51,659 nucleotides of DNA from Phycisphaerae bacterium. GTDB taxonomy: Bacteria; Planctomycetota; Phycisphaerae; UBA1845; PWPN01. This document shows, piece after piece, positions 28,488 through 37,071 of the stretch. Each line of letters starts with the position of its first letter. Within the stretch, counting starts at the first letter, position 1. The notes under the pieces were generated by a model. It was not told the DNA's origin. It saw only the letters and a program-made list of their open reading frames with translations, and made no database searches. Both the position numbers and the translations under genes were made by a program. The stretch covers positions 1 through 51,659 of the forward strand of contig JAAYDF010000237.1 of NCBI GenBank assembly GCA_012729395.1, written 5' to 3'.

Positions 28488-29030
28488 ATGGCTGAGAATG
28501 ACGCTGTTGAACAACTTGACGAGGCGCCGCCACCGAAGCCTTCCAAGGGTCGTGGCCGGCTGGTAGTCATCGGGGCCGTCCTGGGAATCATGGTGCTCGA
28601 GGCGCTGGTCATCTTCGTGTTGGTCAAGAGCTATGTGGCTCCGACTCCACAAGATGCGCAGGCGATGGGGCCGGGCGGACTGGACGCGGCGGCGGGGCAG
28701 AAAGCGGTCCAGCCGGTCGAGGTCGAGGTCGTGCAGTTCAGGGCCCAGAACGAGAAATCGCAACGGGTCATGATCTACGACCTGACGATTTTCGCGGTGG
28801 TGGGGGCCGACAAGAAGGAGAAGTTCCAGGAACTCCTGGAACAGCGGCGTGGGACAATCCGCGATCGGTTCACGCGGATCGTGAGGGCGAGCGACCCCGC
28901 CAGGTTCCTCGAACCGGATTTGGCCACGCTGCGAGAGCACTTCCGCAATGAGTTGGGTGAGATTGCGGATGACCGGGAGCTGATTCAGGAGGTGCTGATC
29001 CCGGCGATCATGACCTATGCGGAAGGGTGA
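28488..29030 (+). CDS. fliL: Flagellar basal body-associated protein FliL
   Basis: FliL surrounds and strengthens the stator units. The 180-residue protein has a proline-rich cytoplasmic N-terminus, one membrane helix (about residues 25-45, LVVIGAVLGIMVLEALVIFVL), and a periplasmic SPFH-like domain ending LRNEL-type sequence (here LREHFRNELGEIADDRELIQ). Two features fit the family: the position after motB and the single-pass topology. The next gene is fliN, where most relatives have fliM. Confidence 0.85.
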   Translation: MAENDAVEQLDEAPPPKPSKGRGRLVVIGAVLGIMVLEALVIFVLVKSYVAPTPQDAQAMGPGGLDAAAGQKAVQPVEVEVVQFRAQNEKSQRVMIYDLTIFAVVGADKKEKFQELLEQRRGTIRDRFTRIVRASDPARFLEPDLATLREHFRNELGEIADDRELIQEVLIPAIMTYAEG

Positions 29031-29120
29031 GGGAAGCGTGTGCGGTGGGGCGGGGGACCCGTCTGGCCGCGAGATTGCCTGGAGGGAGAAAGGCGGCGTC
29101 ATGGAGGAGTACCCGCTGCA

Positions 29121-29771
29121 ATGGCCGGCGACGAAACAGATGGCCTGCTGAGCCAGGCGGATATTGATGCGGCGATGGCTGCGGCGGGAGCGGCAGGCGA
29201 TGATCCGCCTGCGGCCGCTGCGCCGTCGGAGGTAGATACCACGGGCTTGAGTCAGGAAGATATCGACGAAGCGCTGGCGTTGGCGGGCGAGGAGCCTCAG
29301 GCCGAGGATCCGTCGCCGGCTGCTGAGCCGGATACGCGTGTGGATTCCGCTGGCCGGCCGTTTGACGAGGTCGCGGCGGCCATGGCCGCCGCCATCGCGA
29401 GCGAACAGGCGGCGGCGCCACAAGAGGCCCCCAGCCCGGCTCCGATGCCGGCCGGTGCTCAGCGATTCGAGCTTCCCCCGTTGGATGGCGGCGAGCCCAC
29501 GAATCCCGGCATGCAGGCGATCGACCTCCTCCGCGATGTGCAGCTCGACGTCAAGATCGAGCTGGGACGCAGCCGCATGTTGGTCGACGAGGTGCTGCGG
29601 CTGGGCGAAGGATCGGTCGTGGAACTGGACAAACTCGCGGGCGACCCGGTGGACGTTTTCGTGAACGATCGGCTTGTTGCCCGCGGCGAAGTGTTAGTGC
29701 TCAACGACAACTTTTGCGTGCGAATCAACGACATCGTACGGCAGGAGACGGACGAGGAAAACGCGAACTGA
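29121..29771 (+). CDS. fliN: Flagellar motor switch protein FliN with two FliM-like N-terminal peptides
   Basis: The C-terminal ~80 residues are a standard FliN/SpoA domain ([53 protein letters not shown]), which forms the lower C-ring. The N-terminal ~130 residues are long, acidic and Ala/Pro-rich. They carry two copies of the FliM-type peptide LSQxx[13 protein letters not shown] (residues 9-19) and [11 protein letters not shown] (42-52). In FliM that peptide binds phosphorylated CheY. No fliM lies in the operon, where it would be expected between fliL and fliN. ATG 29121 has GGAGGAG about 11 bases upstream; GTG 29040 is an in-frame alternative that would add 27 residues. Confidence 0.88.
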   Translation: MAGDETDGLLSQADIDAAMAAAGAAGDDPPAAAAPSEVDTTGLSQEDIDEALALAGEEPQAEDPSPAAEPDTRVDSAGRPFDEVAAAMAAAIASEQAAAPQEAPSPAPMPAGAQRFELPPLDGGEPTNPGMQAIDLLRDVQLDVKIELGRSRMLVDEVLRLGEGSVVELDKLAGDPVDVFVNDRLVARGEVLVLNDNFCVRINDIVRQETDEENAN

Positions 29772-29887
29772 ACAACGATGCCTGACAGGAGGCGGGGCGT
29801 GGCCGCGGTTCTCGGCCGGCGCCGTGCAGGTTGGAGACCTGTGCTCCGCATCCAGGCAGAGTGCCTCACAACGAAGACAGGTGCAGG

Positions 29888-30772
29888 ATGCACGTTTGGA
29901 CCAGGATGGTCGGTCGAGCAGGGTTGCCAGTCGCGGCGGGGATCGTTGCGGCTGTGCTGCTTGAGATGCCGGTAGCCTATGGGGCGACGGAAACGGATAC
30001 CGTTCCGGCCTCGCGGGTTTCCGGCAGCCTTCTGCCACCGGCGGGCGAAATCCTCGAACGATTCGGCCCAGATCAGCCGGTCGCGGATTCGTCAACACCG
30101 ACTCCATCCACTCCCTCTATCCAGACCAGTACGTCGACGACGCGGCCGGCTTCGGGTTGGCTGCTGGGGTCGTCCGGTTCCGATTCCGAAGGGAGCAGGG
30201 ATACTCGTCCTGAAGAACGGCAGGTGGTTCAGCGGCGCGGTGGAGCAGGTTGGTCCGCGGGACGGAAGGCGGAAGGCTCCCCGATTTCACGGCAAGAGGC
30301 GGGAACGAGTTTCTGGCCAGGGTGGGAGGTGTTGCCGCTGGCCGTCGTCGTGGCTCTCATTCTGGGCGTCGCCTGGGTGATCAAGCGGTTCATGCCTGGC
30401 TCGCGGATGCTGACGGGCGCGGGGGTGATGGAGATCGTGGCCCGCCTGCCTTTGTCGGGCAAGCAAAGCCTGCTGTTGGTCAAGGTGGGGCGTCGGCTGA
30501 TCCTACTCGGGGTGAGTGCGGAGCGGATCACGGCTTTGGATGTGCTGGATGATCCGGAGCAGGCCGCCCTGTTGCTTGGCGAGGCGGCAAGCCGGCGGTC
30601 GGACTCGATCTCGCAAGCCTTCGCCGATGCCTTCGGCCGGGAGACGCACCAGTATATGGAGCATGACAGCCCGAGCAACGACGCTTCGTGGGGGGCGGTT
30701 CGGGGCTTGCTCGAGAAGGTGCGACGGTTGGCGGGGCGTCAGGAGCTGATGGAAGCACGAAACGAGAAGTGA
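29888..30772 (+). CDS. fliO: Flagellar export component FliO (FliZ-like)
   Basis: FliO is a membrane factor that helps assemble the FliP core of the export gate. The 294-residue protein has an N-terminal signal peptide (residues ~1-32, ending MPVAYGATE), a ~100-residue Ser/Thr/Pro-rich external region, and one membrane helix (VLPLAVVVALILGVAWVIK). A cytoplasmic FliO domain follows (GVMEIVARLPLSGKQSLLLV, then KVGRRLILLGVSAERITAL). This architecture, with signal peptide and long external region, matches FliZ/FliO of spirochaetes and Bacillus. ATG 29888 is preferred; ATG 29831 would place 19 unlikely residues before the signal peptide. Confidence 0.85.
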   Translation: MHVWTRMVGRAGLPVAAGIVAAVLLEMPVAYGATETDTVPASRVSGSLLPPAGEILERFGPDQPVADSSTPTPSTPSIQTSTSTTRPASGWLLGSSGSDSEGSRDTRPEERQVVQRRGGAGWSAGRKAEGSPISRQEAGTSFWPGWEVLPLAVVVALILGVAWVIKRFMPGSRMLTGAGVMEIVARLPLSGKQSLLLVKVGRRLILLGVSAERITALDVLDDPEQAALLLGEAASRRSDSISQAFADAFGRETHQYMEHDSPSNDASWGAVRGLLEKVRRLAGRQELMEARNEK

Positions 30773-30801
30773 GGAGGTTTCCCCAGTGCCGGGGCGGCTT
30801 G

Positions 30802-30903
30802 GTAGCGGCCGCCGCCCCTGGCGGCCGCAGGATGATCTTGTAGCGGCCGCCGCCCCTGGCGGCCGTAGGATGATCCTGTAGCGGCCGCCGCCCCTGGCGG
30901 CCG
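30802..30903 (+). repeat. Three tandem GTAGCGGCCGCC hairpins, 38-bp period
   Basis: Copies start at 30802, 30840 and 30878. Each has GTAGCGGCCGCCGCCCCTGG followed by CGGCCG, then a spacer AGGATGATC[TC]T in the first two. Each unit can fold into a GGCCGCC/GGCGGCC hairpin. They sit in the 251-base fliO-fliP gap. The spacing is regular and copies are near identical, so duplication is recent. The same family occurs at 20811 and 46278. Confidence 0.88.
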
Positions 30904-31023
30904 TTGGGCGGCAAGAGGGTTGCGGGCGCCGGCCGCCACAGACGCAGGTTCCCACAGGGGGCGGTTGTTGTAGAGAAGTGCCGTCGAGGGCTGTTGGACT
31001 GAGTTCGTGCCCTCGGGTGACAA

Positions 31024-31902
31024 ATGGTTCCAGGCGGCGTGGCGGAGTCGCGCGGCATGTGTAAGGCAGGATGCTTCAGGTGGCTGACGTCGGCGGCGCT
31101 GGTAACAGCGCTGGCCTCGGTAGCTCTTGCACAGCCTGCGCCGCCGTCGGTGCCCGCCGAGGCGGTGGAAGACCCGATCGACAACTCCGCGTTGCAGATC
31201 CCCGATCTGACCCGGGTGGTGCCGACGGCCGAGACCCGCGAGGGCCTCAGTACCACACTCCAAATCTTCATCATCATGACGGTGCTTATGCTCGCACCGT
31301 CGATTCTGGTGATGACCACGAGTTTCACGCGCATCTTGATCGTACTCGGGCTGGTGCGGCAGGCGATCGGGACCCAGCAGTTGCCGCCGGCACAGATCCT
31401 CGTCGGGCTATCTCTGTTCCTGACCTTTCTGGTGATGGCCCCGACCTATGAGAAGATTCACCGCGAGGCTCTTGTACCATGGATGAACAACGAGCCGGAG
31501 ATGACCCAGGCCCGGGCGGTCGAAGTCACCAAGGGGCATCTGCGGGACTTCATGTTCGCCCAGATCGAGCGTGTGGGAAACGAAGAGGACATCTTTCTGT
31601 TCCTCGAGTACCAGCAATGGGAGCAGGTGCCGCTGGACCAGGAAGTGACGCGGGCGGACGTGGATTTGGTCGTCCTGGTGCCGGCATTCATTCTCAGCGA
31701 GCTCAAGACGGCGTTCGTGCTGGGTTTCCGGATTTACCTGCCGTTTCTGGTCATTGACATGGTGATCGCGACGGTGCTGATCTCCATGGGCATGCTGATG
31801 TTGCCGCCGGTGCTGATCTCGCTGCCGTTCAAGTTACTGCTGTTTGTTCTGGCGGACGGGTGGCATCTCGTCGTGTCGTCGTTGCTGGCGGGTTTCGCGT
31901 GA
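31024..31902 (+). CDS. fliP: Flagellar type III export gate protein FliP
   Basis: FliP is a core channel subunit, five copies per gate. The 292-residue protein has a signal peptide (residues ~15-36, ending ASVALAQPA), four membrane segments, and the family signatures FIIMTVLMLAPSILVMTTSF, TRILIVLGLVRQAIG, and LVPAFILSELKTAFVLGF. It is a normal length for FliP with a cleaved leader. ATG 31024 or ATG 31057 (MCKAGCFRW) may start translation. FliQ follows after 30 bases. Confidence 0.96.
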   Translation: MVPGGVAESRGMCKAGCFRWLTSAALVTALASVALAQPAPPSVPAEAVEDPIDNSALQIPDLTRVVPTAETREGLSTTLQIFIIMTVLMLAPSILVMTTSFTRILIVLGLVRQAIGTQQLPPAQILVGLSLFLTFLVMAPTYEKIHREALVPWMNNEPEMTQARAVEVTKGHLRDFMFAQIERVGNEEDIFLFLEYQQWEQVPLDQEVTRADVDLVVLVPAFILSELKTAFVLGFRIYLPFLVIDMVIATVLISMGMLMLPPVLISLPFKLLLFVLADGWHLVVSSLLAGFA

Positions 31903-31932
31903 TCGCGGTGCGACAAAGGGGCAAGGCGTTCG

Positions 31933-32193
31933 ATGGATGTAAATCAGGCATTGGATCTGGGACGCGAGGCGCTGCTGATGGTGTTGTTGATCTCGGCGCC
32001 CGTGATGGGCGTCGGGCTGATCGTGGGCCTGACAGTTTCGCTGTTCCAGTCCATGACCCAGTTGCAGGAGCAGACGCTCAGCTTCGTACCCAAGATTCTG
32101 GCGATGGTGGGGCTGACGCTGGTTCTGGTTCCGTGGCTTGCGGGTCGACTGTTGGAATACGCCCGGTTGCTGCTGGGCGAGAGTCCATTTTAG
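31933..32193 (+). CDS. fliQ: Flagellar type III export gate protein FliQ
   Basis: FliQ is a small gate subunit with two membrane helices. The 86-residue protein has the invariant pattern LLISAPVMGVGLIVGLTVSL followed by FQSMTQLQEQTLSFVPKI, and a second helix ending LLEYARLL. It follows fliP by 30 bases. It is separated from fliR by 231 bases of palindromic repeat sequence, which may interrupt the transcript or insulate expression. Confidence 0.96.
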   Translation: MDVNQALDLGREALLMVLLISAPVMGVGLIVGLTVSLFQSMTQLQEQTLSFVPKILAMVGLTLVLVPWLAGRLLEYARLLLGESPF

Positions 32194-32249
32194 GGGACAA
32201 GTGCGGATGACGTTCGTTGGCATTGGCTGGCAGGCGGCGAAAGGATCAC

Positions 32250-32370
32250 AGCCGCCGGCCGCCACGGCTCGGCTGAGCTCGCCGAAGTCGGGGGGCGGCC
32301 GCTACGAGGGGCGGCCGGTACGGGGGGCGGCCGCTACGCAGGGCGGGCGCCACGGAGGACGGCCGGTAGG
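32250..32370 (-). repeat. Degenerate cluster of GCCGGCCGCC/GCGGCCGCTAC hairpins
   Basis: The fliQ-fliR gap carries GCCGGCCGCCACGG (32254-32267), GGGGGGCGGCCGCTACG and related segments up to GGACGGCCGGTAGG near 32370. Most are in reverse orientation to the copies at 20811 and 30802. There are at least three partial units. No gene is present here. Confidence 0.75.
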
Positions 32371-32424
32371 GGTGTGGGAGTTGCGTGACAGCGCGGTTTA
32401 GAGCTTTCGCTTGGGTGTGCATGG

Positions 32425-33210
32425 ATGCCATGGGGATTGACCGAGATCTATGTTGTCTTGCCGGCCTATGTGCTGGTGCTGAGCCGGGTGGCTGGCTTGA
32501 TGCTGGCGGCCCCGTTCTTCAGCGGGGCGATTCTGCCTACACGGCTGAAGGTTCTGCTGGCGGCGTCGATCGCCTTGGCGGTATTTCCGGTGACCATCTC
32601 GCGGTTAACCGTGCCGGTGACACTGATGTCGGCCGCGGCAGGGCTGCTTGGCGAGCTGGCCGTCGGCCTGCTGCTGGGGATGGGCGTATCGCTCGTGCTG
32701 ATGGGCGTGCAGTTGGGGATTCAACTGACCAGCCAGCAGGCGGGTATGGCCCTCGGCGAAGTGTTCAACCCCATGCTGGAATCGAATCTGCCTGTCGTAG
32801 CCGAGCTGTACTACTTTGTGTCGATGGTGATTTTTCTCGCGGTCGGCGGGCACCGGGCTTTGGTCAGAACGCTGTTGGACAGTTTCGAGGCTGTCCCGCC
32901 GCTGGGCTTCGTGGTGTCCGAGGGTGTGGTAGCCTTGCTGACCGATCTGATGATGGTGTCGTTCACCCTGGCGATTCGAGTGGGCGGGCCGATGATCATC
33001 GCTCTGCTTCTGGGCTTGATGACCCTGGGTTTTCTCTCGCGGACGATGCCGCAGTTGAACATCCTGACTATCGGCTTCCCGATCAAGATCGCCCTGGCTC
33101 TGCTGGTGATGGCTTTGACGATCATGTGGCTCGAACCGCTGTTGCTGCAGGGACTTTCGTTAGCGGTGGACGCGGTGCGAGAAGGTATGGGTATGGAGGG
33201 GTTGTACTAA
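32425..33210 (+). CDS. fliR: Flagellar type III export gate protein FliR
   Basis: FliR completes the core gate with FliP and FliQ. The 261-residue protein is strongly hydrophobic with about six membrane helices. The family features are present: VLVLSRVAGLMLAAPFFSG at the N-terminus, GIQLTSQQAGMALGEVFNP in the middle, and RTMPQLNILTIGFPIKI late. The ATG at 32425 is chosen from a cluster of three ATGs. Its end is 20 bases before flhB; the two are often fused or adjacent in other genomes. Confidence 0.95.
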   Translation: MPWGLTEIYVVLPAYVLVLSRVAGLMLAAPFFSGAILPTRLKVLLAASIALAVFPVTISRLTVPVTLMSAAAGLLGELAVGLLLGMGVSLVLMGVQLGIQLTSQQAGMALGEVFNPMLESNLPVVAELYYFVSMVIFLAVGGHRALVRTLLDSFEAVPPLGFVVSEGVVALLTDLMMVSFTLAIRVGGPMIIALLLGLMTLGFLSRTMPQLNILTIGFPIKIALALLVMALTIMWLEPLLLQGLSLAVDAVREGMGMEGLY

Positions 33211-33230
33211 CCCCTGAAGGCTAAGGCGGT

Positions 33231-34310
33231 ATGGCGGATACCACACAAGACAGGACCGAGCCCGCAACCCCGCGTCGGCGGGAGGAGGCCCGCAACCGAG
33301 GCCAAGTGGCCAAGAGCTCCGATCTGACCGCGGCGATCGTGCTCACGGGCGGCATGATCACGCTGTACATGTGGCATGAGACGCTCGTGGGGCGTTTGGT
33401 GATTCTGATCCGCAACTGTCTGGGCGAGGGCGGCACGGCCACAGATCCGGCGGCCATGGTGCCTACGTTGGTCGTGGCATTTCAAGTGATGGGAAGCCTG
33501 GTCTTGCCGGTCATGCTGATCGTGATGGTGCTCGCTTTAGCGGCGTCCTTCGCGCAGGTGGGGGTGCTTTTCACCGCCAAGCCGGTCACTCCGTCGCTGG
33601 AGAAGGTGAGCCCGCTGGCGGGCATGAAGCGCATGTTCAGTGCGCGGTCGGTGATGCTGCTGGTGATGGGGGTGGCCAAGATGACAGTCTTGGCCGTCGT
33701 CGCTTGGTGGACATTGCGGGGCCGATTGGACGCTCTCGCACACTGTGCGTTTCTGTCGCACCTGGCCATGGTCGAGCTGATGATTGATCTGCTGTTCACG
33801 CTCTCGATTCGGTTGACATTGGCCTTGCTGATTCTGGCGATCATCGACTACGTCTATCAACGTTGGAAGATGGAACGCGATCTGCGTATGACCCGGCAGG
33901 AGGTGCGAGAGGAACTCAAGCGGATGGACGGAGATCCGCATCTGAAACGAAGACGTCGGGAGATGCAGATGCAGCTTGCTCTGCGACGGATTCGGGCCGC
34001 GGTGCCCAAGGCGGACGTGGTCGTGACGAACCCCACGGAGTTCGCCGTGGCCATCCAGTACGACTCGCGGACGATGACCGCCCCGAAGGTGACCGCCAAG
34101 GGGGCGGATTTCCTGGCGGCCCGCATCAGGGAGTTGGCGATCGAGCACGGCGTGCCGATCGTCGAGCGACCGCCTTTGGCTCGGGCGATCTACCGTACGG
34201 TCGAGGTCGGGCAGGAGATCCCCGCCCAGCTGTACCGGGCTGTCGCGGAGGTGCTGGCTTATGTGTACGAGCTGGCGGGACGCGGGTATCGGCGCAAGCC
34301 GGCCGGGTGA
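33231..34310 (+). CDS. flhB: Flagellar export switch protein FlhB with NPTE in place of NPTH
   Basis: FlhB controls the export switch between hook and filament substrates. The 359-residue protein has the N-terminal DRTEPATPRRREEARNRGQV, four membrane segments, and a cytoplasmic domain. The self-cleavage site is normally NPTH. Here it reads VVVTNPTEFAVAIQYD (near residues 266-270), so the His is Glu. Cleavage occurs between Asn and Pro, and the following His aids it; replacement may slow or alter processing. The rest of the domain (VPIVERPPLARAIYRTVEVG) is intact. It begins 20 bases after fliR and is followed by a large repeat block. Confidence 0.95.
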   Translation: MADTTQDRTEPATPRRREEARNRGQVAKSSDLTAAIVLTGGMITLYMWHETLVGRLVILIRNCLGEGGTATDPAAMVPTLVVAFQVMGSLVLPVMLIVMVLALAASFAQVGVLFTAKPVTPSLEKVSPLAGMKRMFSARSVMLLVMGVAKMTVLAVVAWWTLRGRLDALAHCAFLSHLAMVELMIDLLFTLSIRLTLALLILAIIDYVYQRWKMERDLRMTRQEVREELKRMDGDPHLKRRRREMQMQLALRRIRAAVPKADVVVTNPTEFAVAIQYDSRTMTAPKVTAKGADFLAARIRELAIEHGVPIVERPPLARAIYRTVEVGQEIPAQLYRAVAEVLAYVYELAGRGYRRKPAG

Positions 34311-34446
34311 GAGAGGGGAGGAGGAAGGCTAAAGGCCAAGGGCTGGAGGATGAAGGTTGAAGACTGAAGACTGAAGGATGCAGACTGAAGGATGAAGGCT
34401 AAAGGCTAAAGGCTGAAGGATGAAGGCGGAAGACAGACGAATGACG
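34311..34446 (+). repeat. GGCTGAAGGATGAAGG purine-rich repeat
   Basis: Immediately after flhB, 34330-34440 is a purine-rich run built from units such as AAGGCTAAAGGCTGAAGGATG and GAAGACTGAAGACTGAAGG, with a 7-base rhythm. It is strongly strand-biased for G/A, has no inverted repeat, and contains no gene. Confidence 0.75.
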
Positions 34447-34918
34447 GAATGCGCCAACGAGCCCGGAGCGCGAGCGACGGAATGCGCCAACGAGCCCGGA
34501 GCGCGAGCGACGGGATGGTGGAGCGTCAGCGACGTACCCTCGTGTTCCGGGCGTTACCCACTCGCTCGCGCTCGGGGCTCGTTACCCACTCGCTTACGCT
34601 CGCGGCTCGTTACCCGCTCGCTCGCGCTCGGGGCTCGTTTGCCGCTCGCTCGCGCTCGGGGTGCGGGCTACGCGATACGCCAACGAGCCCGGAGCGCAAG
34701 CGACGGGATTGTGGAGCGTCAGCGACGTACCCTTGTGTTCCGGGCGTTACCCACTCGCTCGCGCTCGGGGCTCGTTTGCCGCTCGCTCGCGCTCGGGGCT
34801 CGTTTGCCGCTCGCTCGCGCTCGGGGCTCGTTTGCCGCTCGCTCGCGCTCGGGGCTCGTTTGCCACTCGCTTACGCTCGCGGCTCGTTACCCGCTCGCTT
34901 CCGCTCGGGGCTCGCTGG
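34447..34918 (-). repeat. Compound tandem array of 28-bp CTCGCTCGCGCTCGGGGCTCG repeats, itself duplicated
   Basis: Two blocks of 28-base units sit between flhB and flhA. The first (34558-34669) has four copies; the second (34751-34918) has six. A typical unit is CCGCTCGCTCGCGCTCGGGG then CTCGTTTG. Each block is preceded by the same leader (CGAGCCCGGAGCG[CG]..AGCGACGGG, GGAGCGTCAGCGACGTACCC, TTCCGGGCGTTA; at 34487-34557 and 34684-34750). The whole region is therefore a segmental duplication. Short CGAGCCCGGAGCGCGAGCGACGG copies at 34457 and 34489 face the other way. The unit is the reverse complement of the 27-base repeat at 20854-20988. A 28-base period would shift reading frames, so this is not coding. 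Confidence 0.88.
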
Positions 34919-34959
34919 TCGGCGGCCTCGTACGAATACGAGAATGGTCGAGGTAATGG

Positions 34960-37071
34960 ATGAGTAGTCCGGCATTACTGGAATCGCGGTCCGTCAAGTG
35001 GTTGGAGCGCAACCGCGGCATGATCCTGCCGCTTGGTGCGACGCTGCTCATTTTCGTGATGCTGCGTCCGCTGCCGACCTCGCTGCTCGACCTTCTTCTA
35101 GCGGGCAACATCACCCTGTCGGCTGTGGTGCTGCTGACGGTCATGTACATCCGGCATCCGCTGGAGTTCTCATCGTTCCCCTCACTGTTGCTGGCGTTGA
35201 CCTTGGTGCGGTTGGTTCTGAACACCGCGACCACGCGACTGATTCTGACCAATGCGCAGGACGGCACCGCCGCCGCCGGGCACGTCATCGAGGTGTTCGG
35301 CGACTTCGTGGCCGCCGGCTCCCTGGCCGTCGGTATCATCATCTTCACCATTCTGACCGTCATCCAGTTCGTGGTGATCACCAAGGGTGCCACCCGCATC
35401 GCGGAAGTAGCCGCCCGCTTCACCTTGGACGGCATGCCCGGCAAGCAGATGGCCATCGACGCGGATCTCAACGCCGGGCTGATCAACGAGGCCGAGGCCC
35501 GCCGTCGCCGCGAGGAGATCACCGCCGAAGCCGACTTCTACGGGGCCATGGACGGTGCCTCGAAGTTCGTTCGCGGCGATGCCATTGCCGGGTTGATCAT
35601 CACCATTGTAAACATACTGGGTGGCATCTATGTAGGCATGGTCGAGCACGGCATGCCGATCATGGAATGCCTGCGGGTCTTCTCCAAGTTGACCATCGGG
35701 GACGGGCTTGTGGCGGCGATACCGGCGTTCATCACTTCGGTGTCAGCAGGTATGCTGGTCACCCGCAGCAGCAGCAAGAGCAACCTGGGCGAGGATATGT
35801 TAGGCCAGTTGACCGCCCGGCCGATCGCCCTGATTCTCGCCGCGGTGTTCCTGGGATTTCTGTCTTTGACGCCGCTGCCGAAGCTGCCGCTGTTGTTGCT
35901 CGCGGCGGGTTGTGGCGGCGTGGCGTTCTTTCTTTCAAGTGCTCGCACGGCGGATGCCGCGGCGGTTGCCCTCAAGGCCAAGCAGGAAGCCCGCAAGCCT
36001 GAACGCGTCGAGACCTTGCTGGCGGTCGACCCCATGGAACTGGAAGTCGGGTACGGCCTGATTCGGCTTGTGGACCGCAAGCAGGGAGGCGACCTGCTGG
36101 ATCGCATCACGAACATCCGGCGGCAGATCGCGACCGATCTGGGTATCGTGGTTCCGCCGATTCGTGTGCGCGACCACCTGCGGCTCGAACCCAATCAATA
36201 CGTGGTCAAGGTGCGCGGCGTGGAGGTGGCCCGCGGTGAGTGCATGCCCGGGTACCTATTGGCGATAAACAACGGCATGGTAACCGCCCCCGTGGCCGGA
36301 ATCGAAACGGTTGAGCCTGCGTTCGGCCTCCCGGCCCTGTGGATCAGCGAGGAACTCAAGGCCGACGCCGAGCAGCGAAGCTACACCGTAGTGCCGGCCT
36401 CGAGCGTGTTGGCCACCCATCTGACCGAGGTCGTGCGGCGCTATGCCGACGAGTTGCTGACGCGCGAGCAGACCCATCGGCTGCTGGACACCCTGAAGGA
36501 GAAGTCGCCCAAGGCGGTCGAGGACGTGGTGCCCGAGGTCGTCAAGGTGGGCGAACTGCAGCGGGTCCTGCAAAATCTGCTTCGCGAGCGAGTGCCCATC
36601 CGCGACCTGGAGACGATTCTGGAGACCCTCGCGGAGTGGATACCCCGTACACGCGACCCGGACATTTTGACCGAGTATTGCCGAAATGCTCTGGCGAGAA
36701 CGATCTGCCAGATGTATAAAGACGAGCGCAATGTGGTCCGTGTCGTGACGCTGGATCCGAAGATCGAGGATTTGGTCAACGCTCACTTGGAGCGGAACGA
36801 TCGCGGCGCGTTTCTGGTGCTTCCGCCGGAGGTGCAGAACCGGCTGGTGGCGGCGATCCGCAACCGGGTCGAGCGGGCTTCGACGAGTTCAGGAGGCCAG
36901 ACGGTCACGATTCTGGCTTCTCCGCAGATCCGTATGTGGATGCGACGCCTGATCGAGCCGGCTCTCCCGCATGTGCCCGTTTTGGCGTATAACGAAATCG
37001 TTCGAGGCATTGAGGTGCAGTCCTTGGGATTGGTGGTGCTGACGGATGGACCTGAAGACCTACCAGGGTAG
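34960..37071 (+). CDS. flhA: Flagellar biosynthesis export-gate protein FlhA
   Basis: FlhA is the nonameric export gate component that docks chaperone-substrate complexes. The 703-residue protein has about eight membrane helices in the first ~340 residues. The conserved FHIPEP loop follows: RFTLDGMPGKQMAIDADLNA, then the charged LINEAEARRRREEI and GAMDGASKFVRGDAIAG. The soluble C-domain begins near residue 345 and keeps the four-subdomain pattern (VGYGLIRLVD; VVPPIRVRDHL; LLTREQTHRLLDTL). ATG 34960 has GAGGT 5-6 bases upstream. Its last 26 bases overlap flhF, indicating coupled translation. Confidence 0.97.
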   Translation: MSSPALLESRSVKWLERNRGMILPLGATLLIFVMLRPLPTSLLDLLLAGNITLSAVVLLTVMYIRHPLEFSSFPSLLLALTLVRLVLNTATTRLILTNAQDGTAAAGHVIEVFGDFVAAGSLAVGIIIFTILTVIQFVVITKGATRIAEVAARFTLDGMPGKQMAIDADLNAGLINEAEARRRREEITAEADFYGAMDGASKFVRGDAIAGLIITIVNILGGIYVGMVEHGMPIMECLRVFSKLTIGDGLVAAIPAFITSVSAGMLVTRSSSKSNLGEDMLGQLTARPIALILAAVFLGFLSLTPLPKLPLLLLAAGCGGVAFFLSSARTADAAAVALKAKQEARKPERVETLLAVDPMELEVGYGLIRLVDRKQGGDLLDRITNIRRQIATDLGIVVPPIRVRDHLRLEPNQYVVKVRGVEVARGECMPGYLLAINNGMVTAPVAGIETVEPAFGLPALWISEELKADAEQRSYTVVPASSVLATHLTEVVRRYADELLTREQTHRLLDTLKEKSPKAVEDVVPEVVKVGELQRVLQNLLRERVPIRDLETILETLAEWIPRTRDPDILTEYCRNALARTICQMYKDERNVVRVVTLDPKIEDLVNAHLERNDRGAFLVLPPEVQNRLVAAIRNRVERASTSSGGQTVTILASPQIRMWMRRLIEPALPHVPVLAYNEIVRGIEVQSLGLVVLTDGPEDLPG

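Noticed and set aside
20854-34918. CRISPR array
   Set aside because: The repeat units are directly adjacent with no unique spacers, and no cas gene is present.
34420-34967. Two ~175-codon frames in the flhB-flhA gap
   Set aside because: They are repeat translations with two frames equally open and no start signals.
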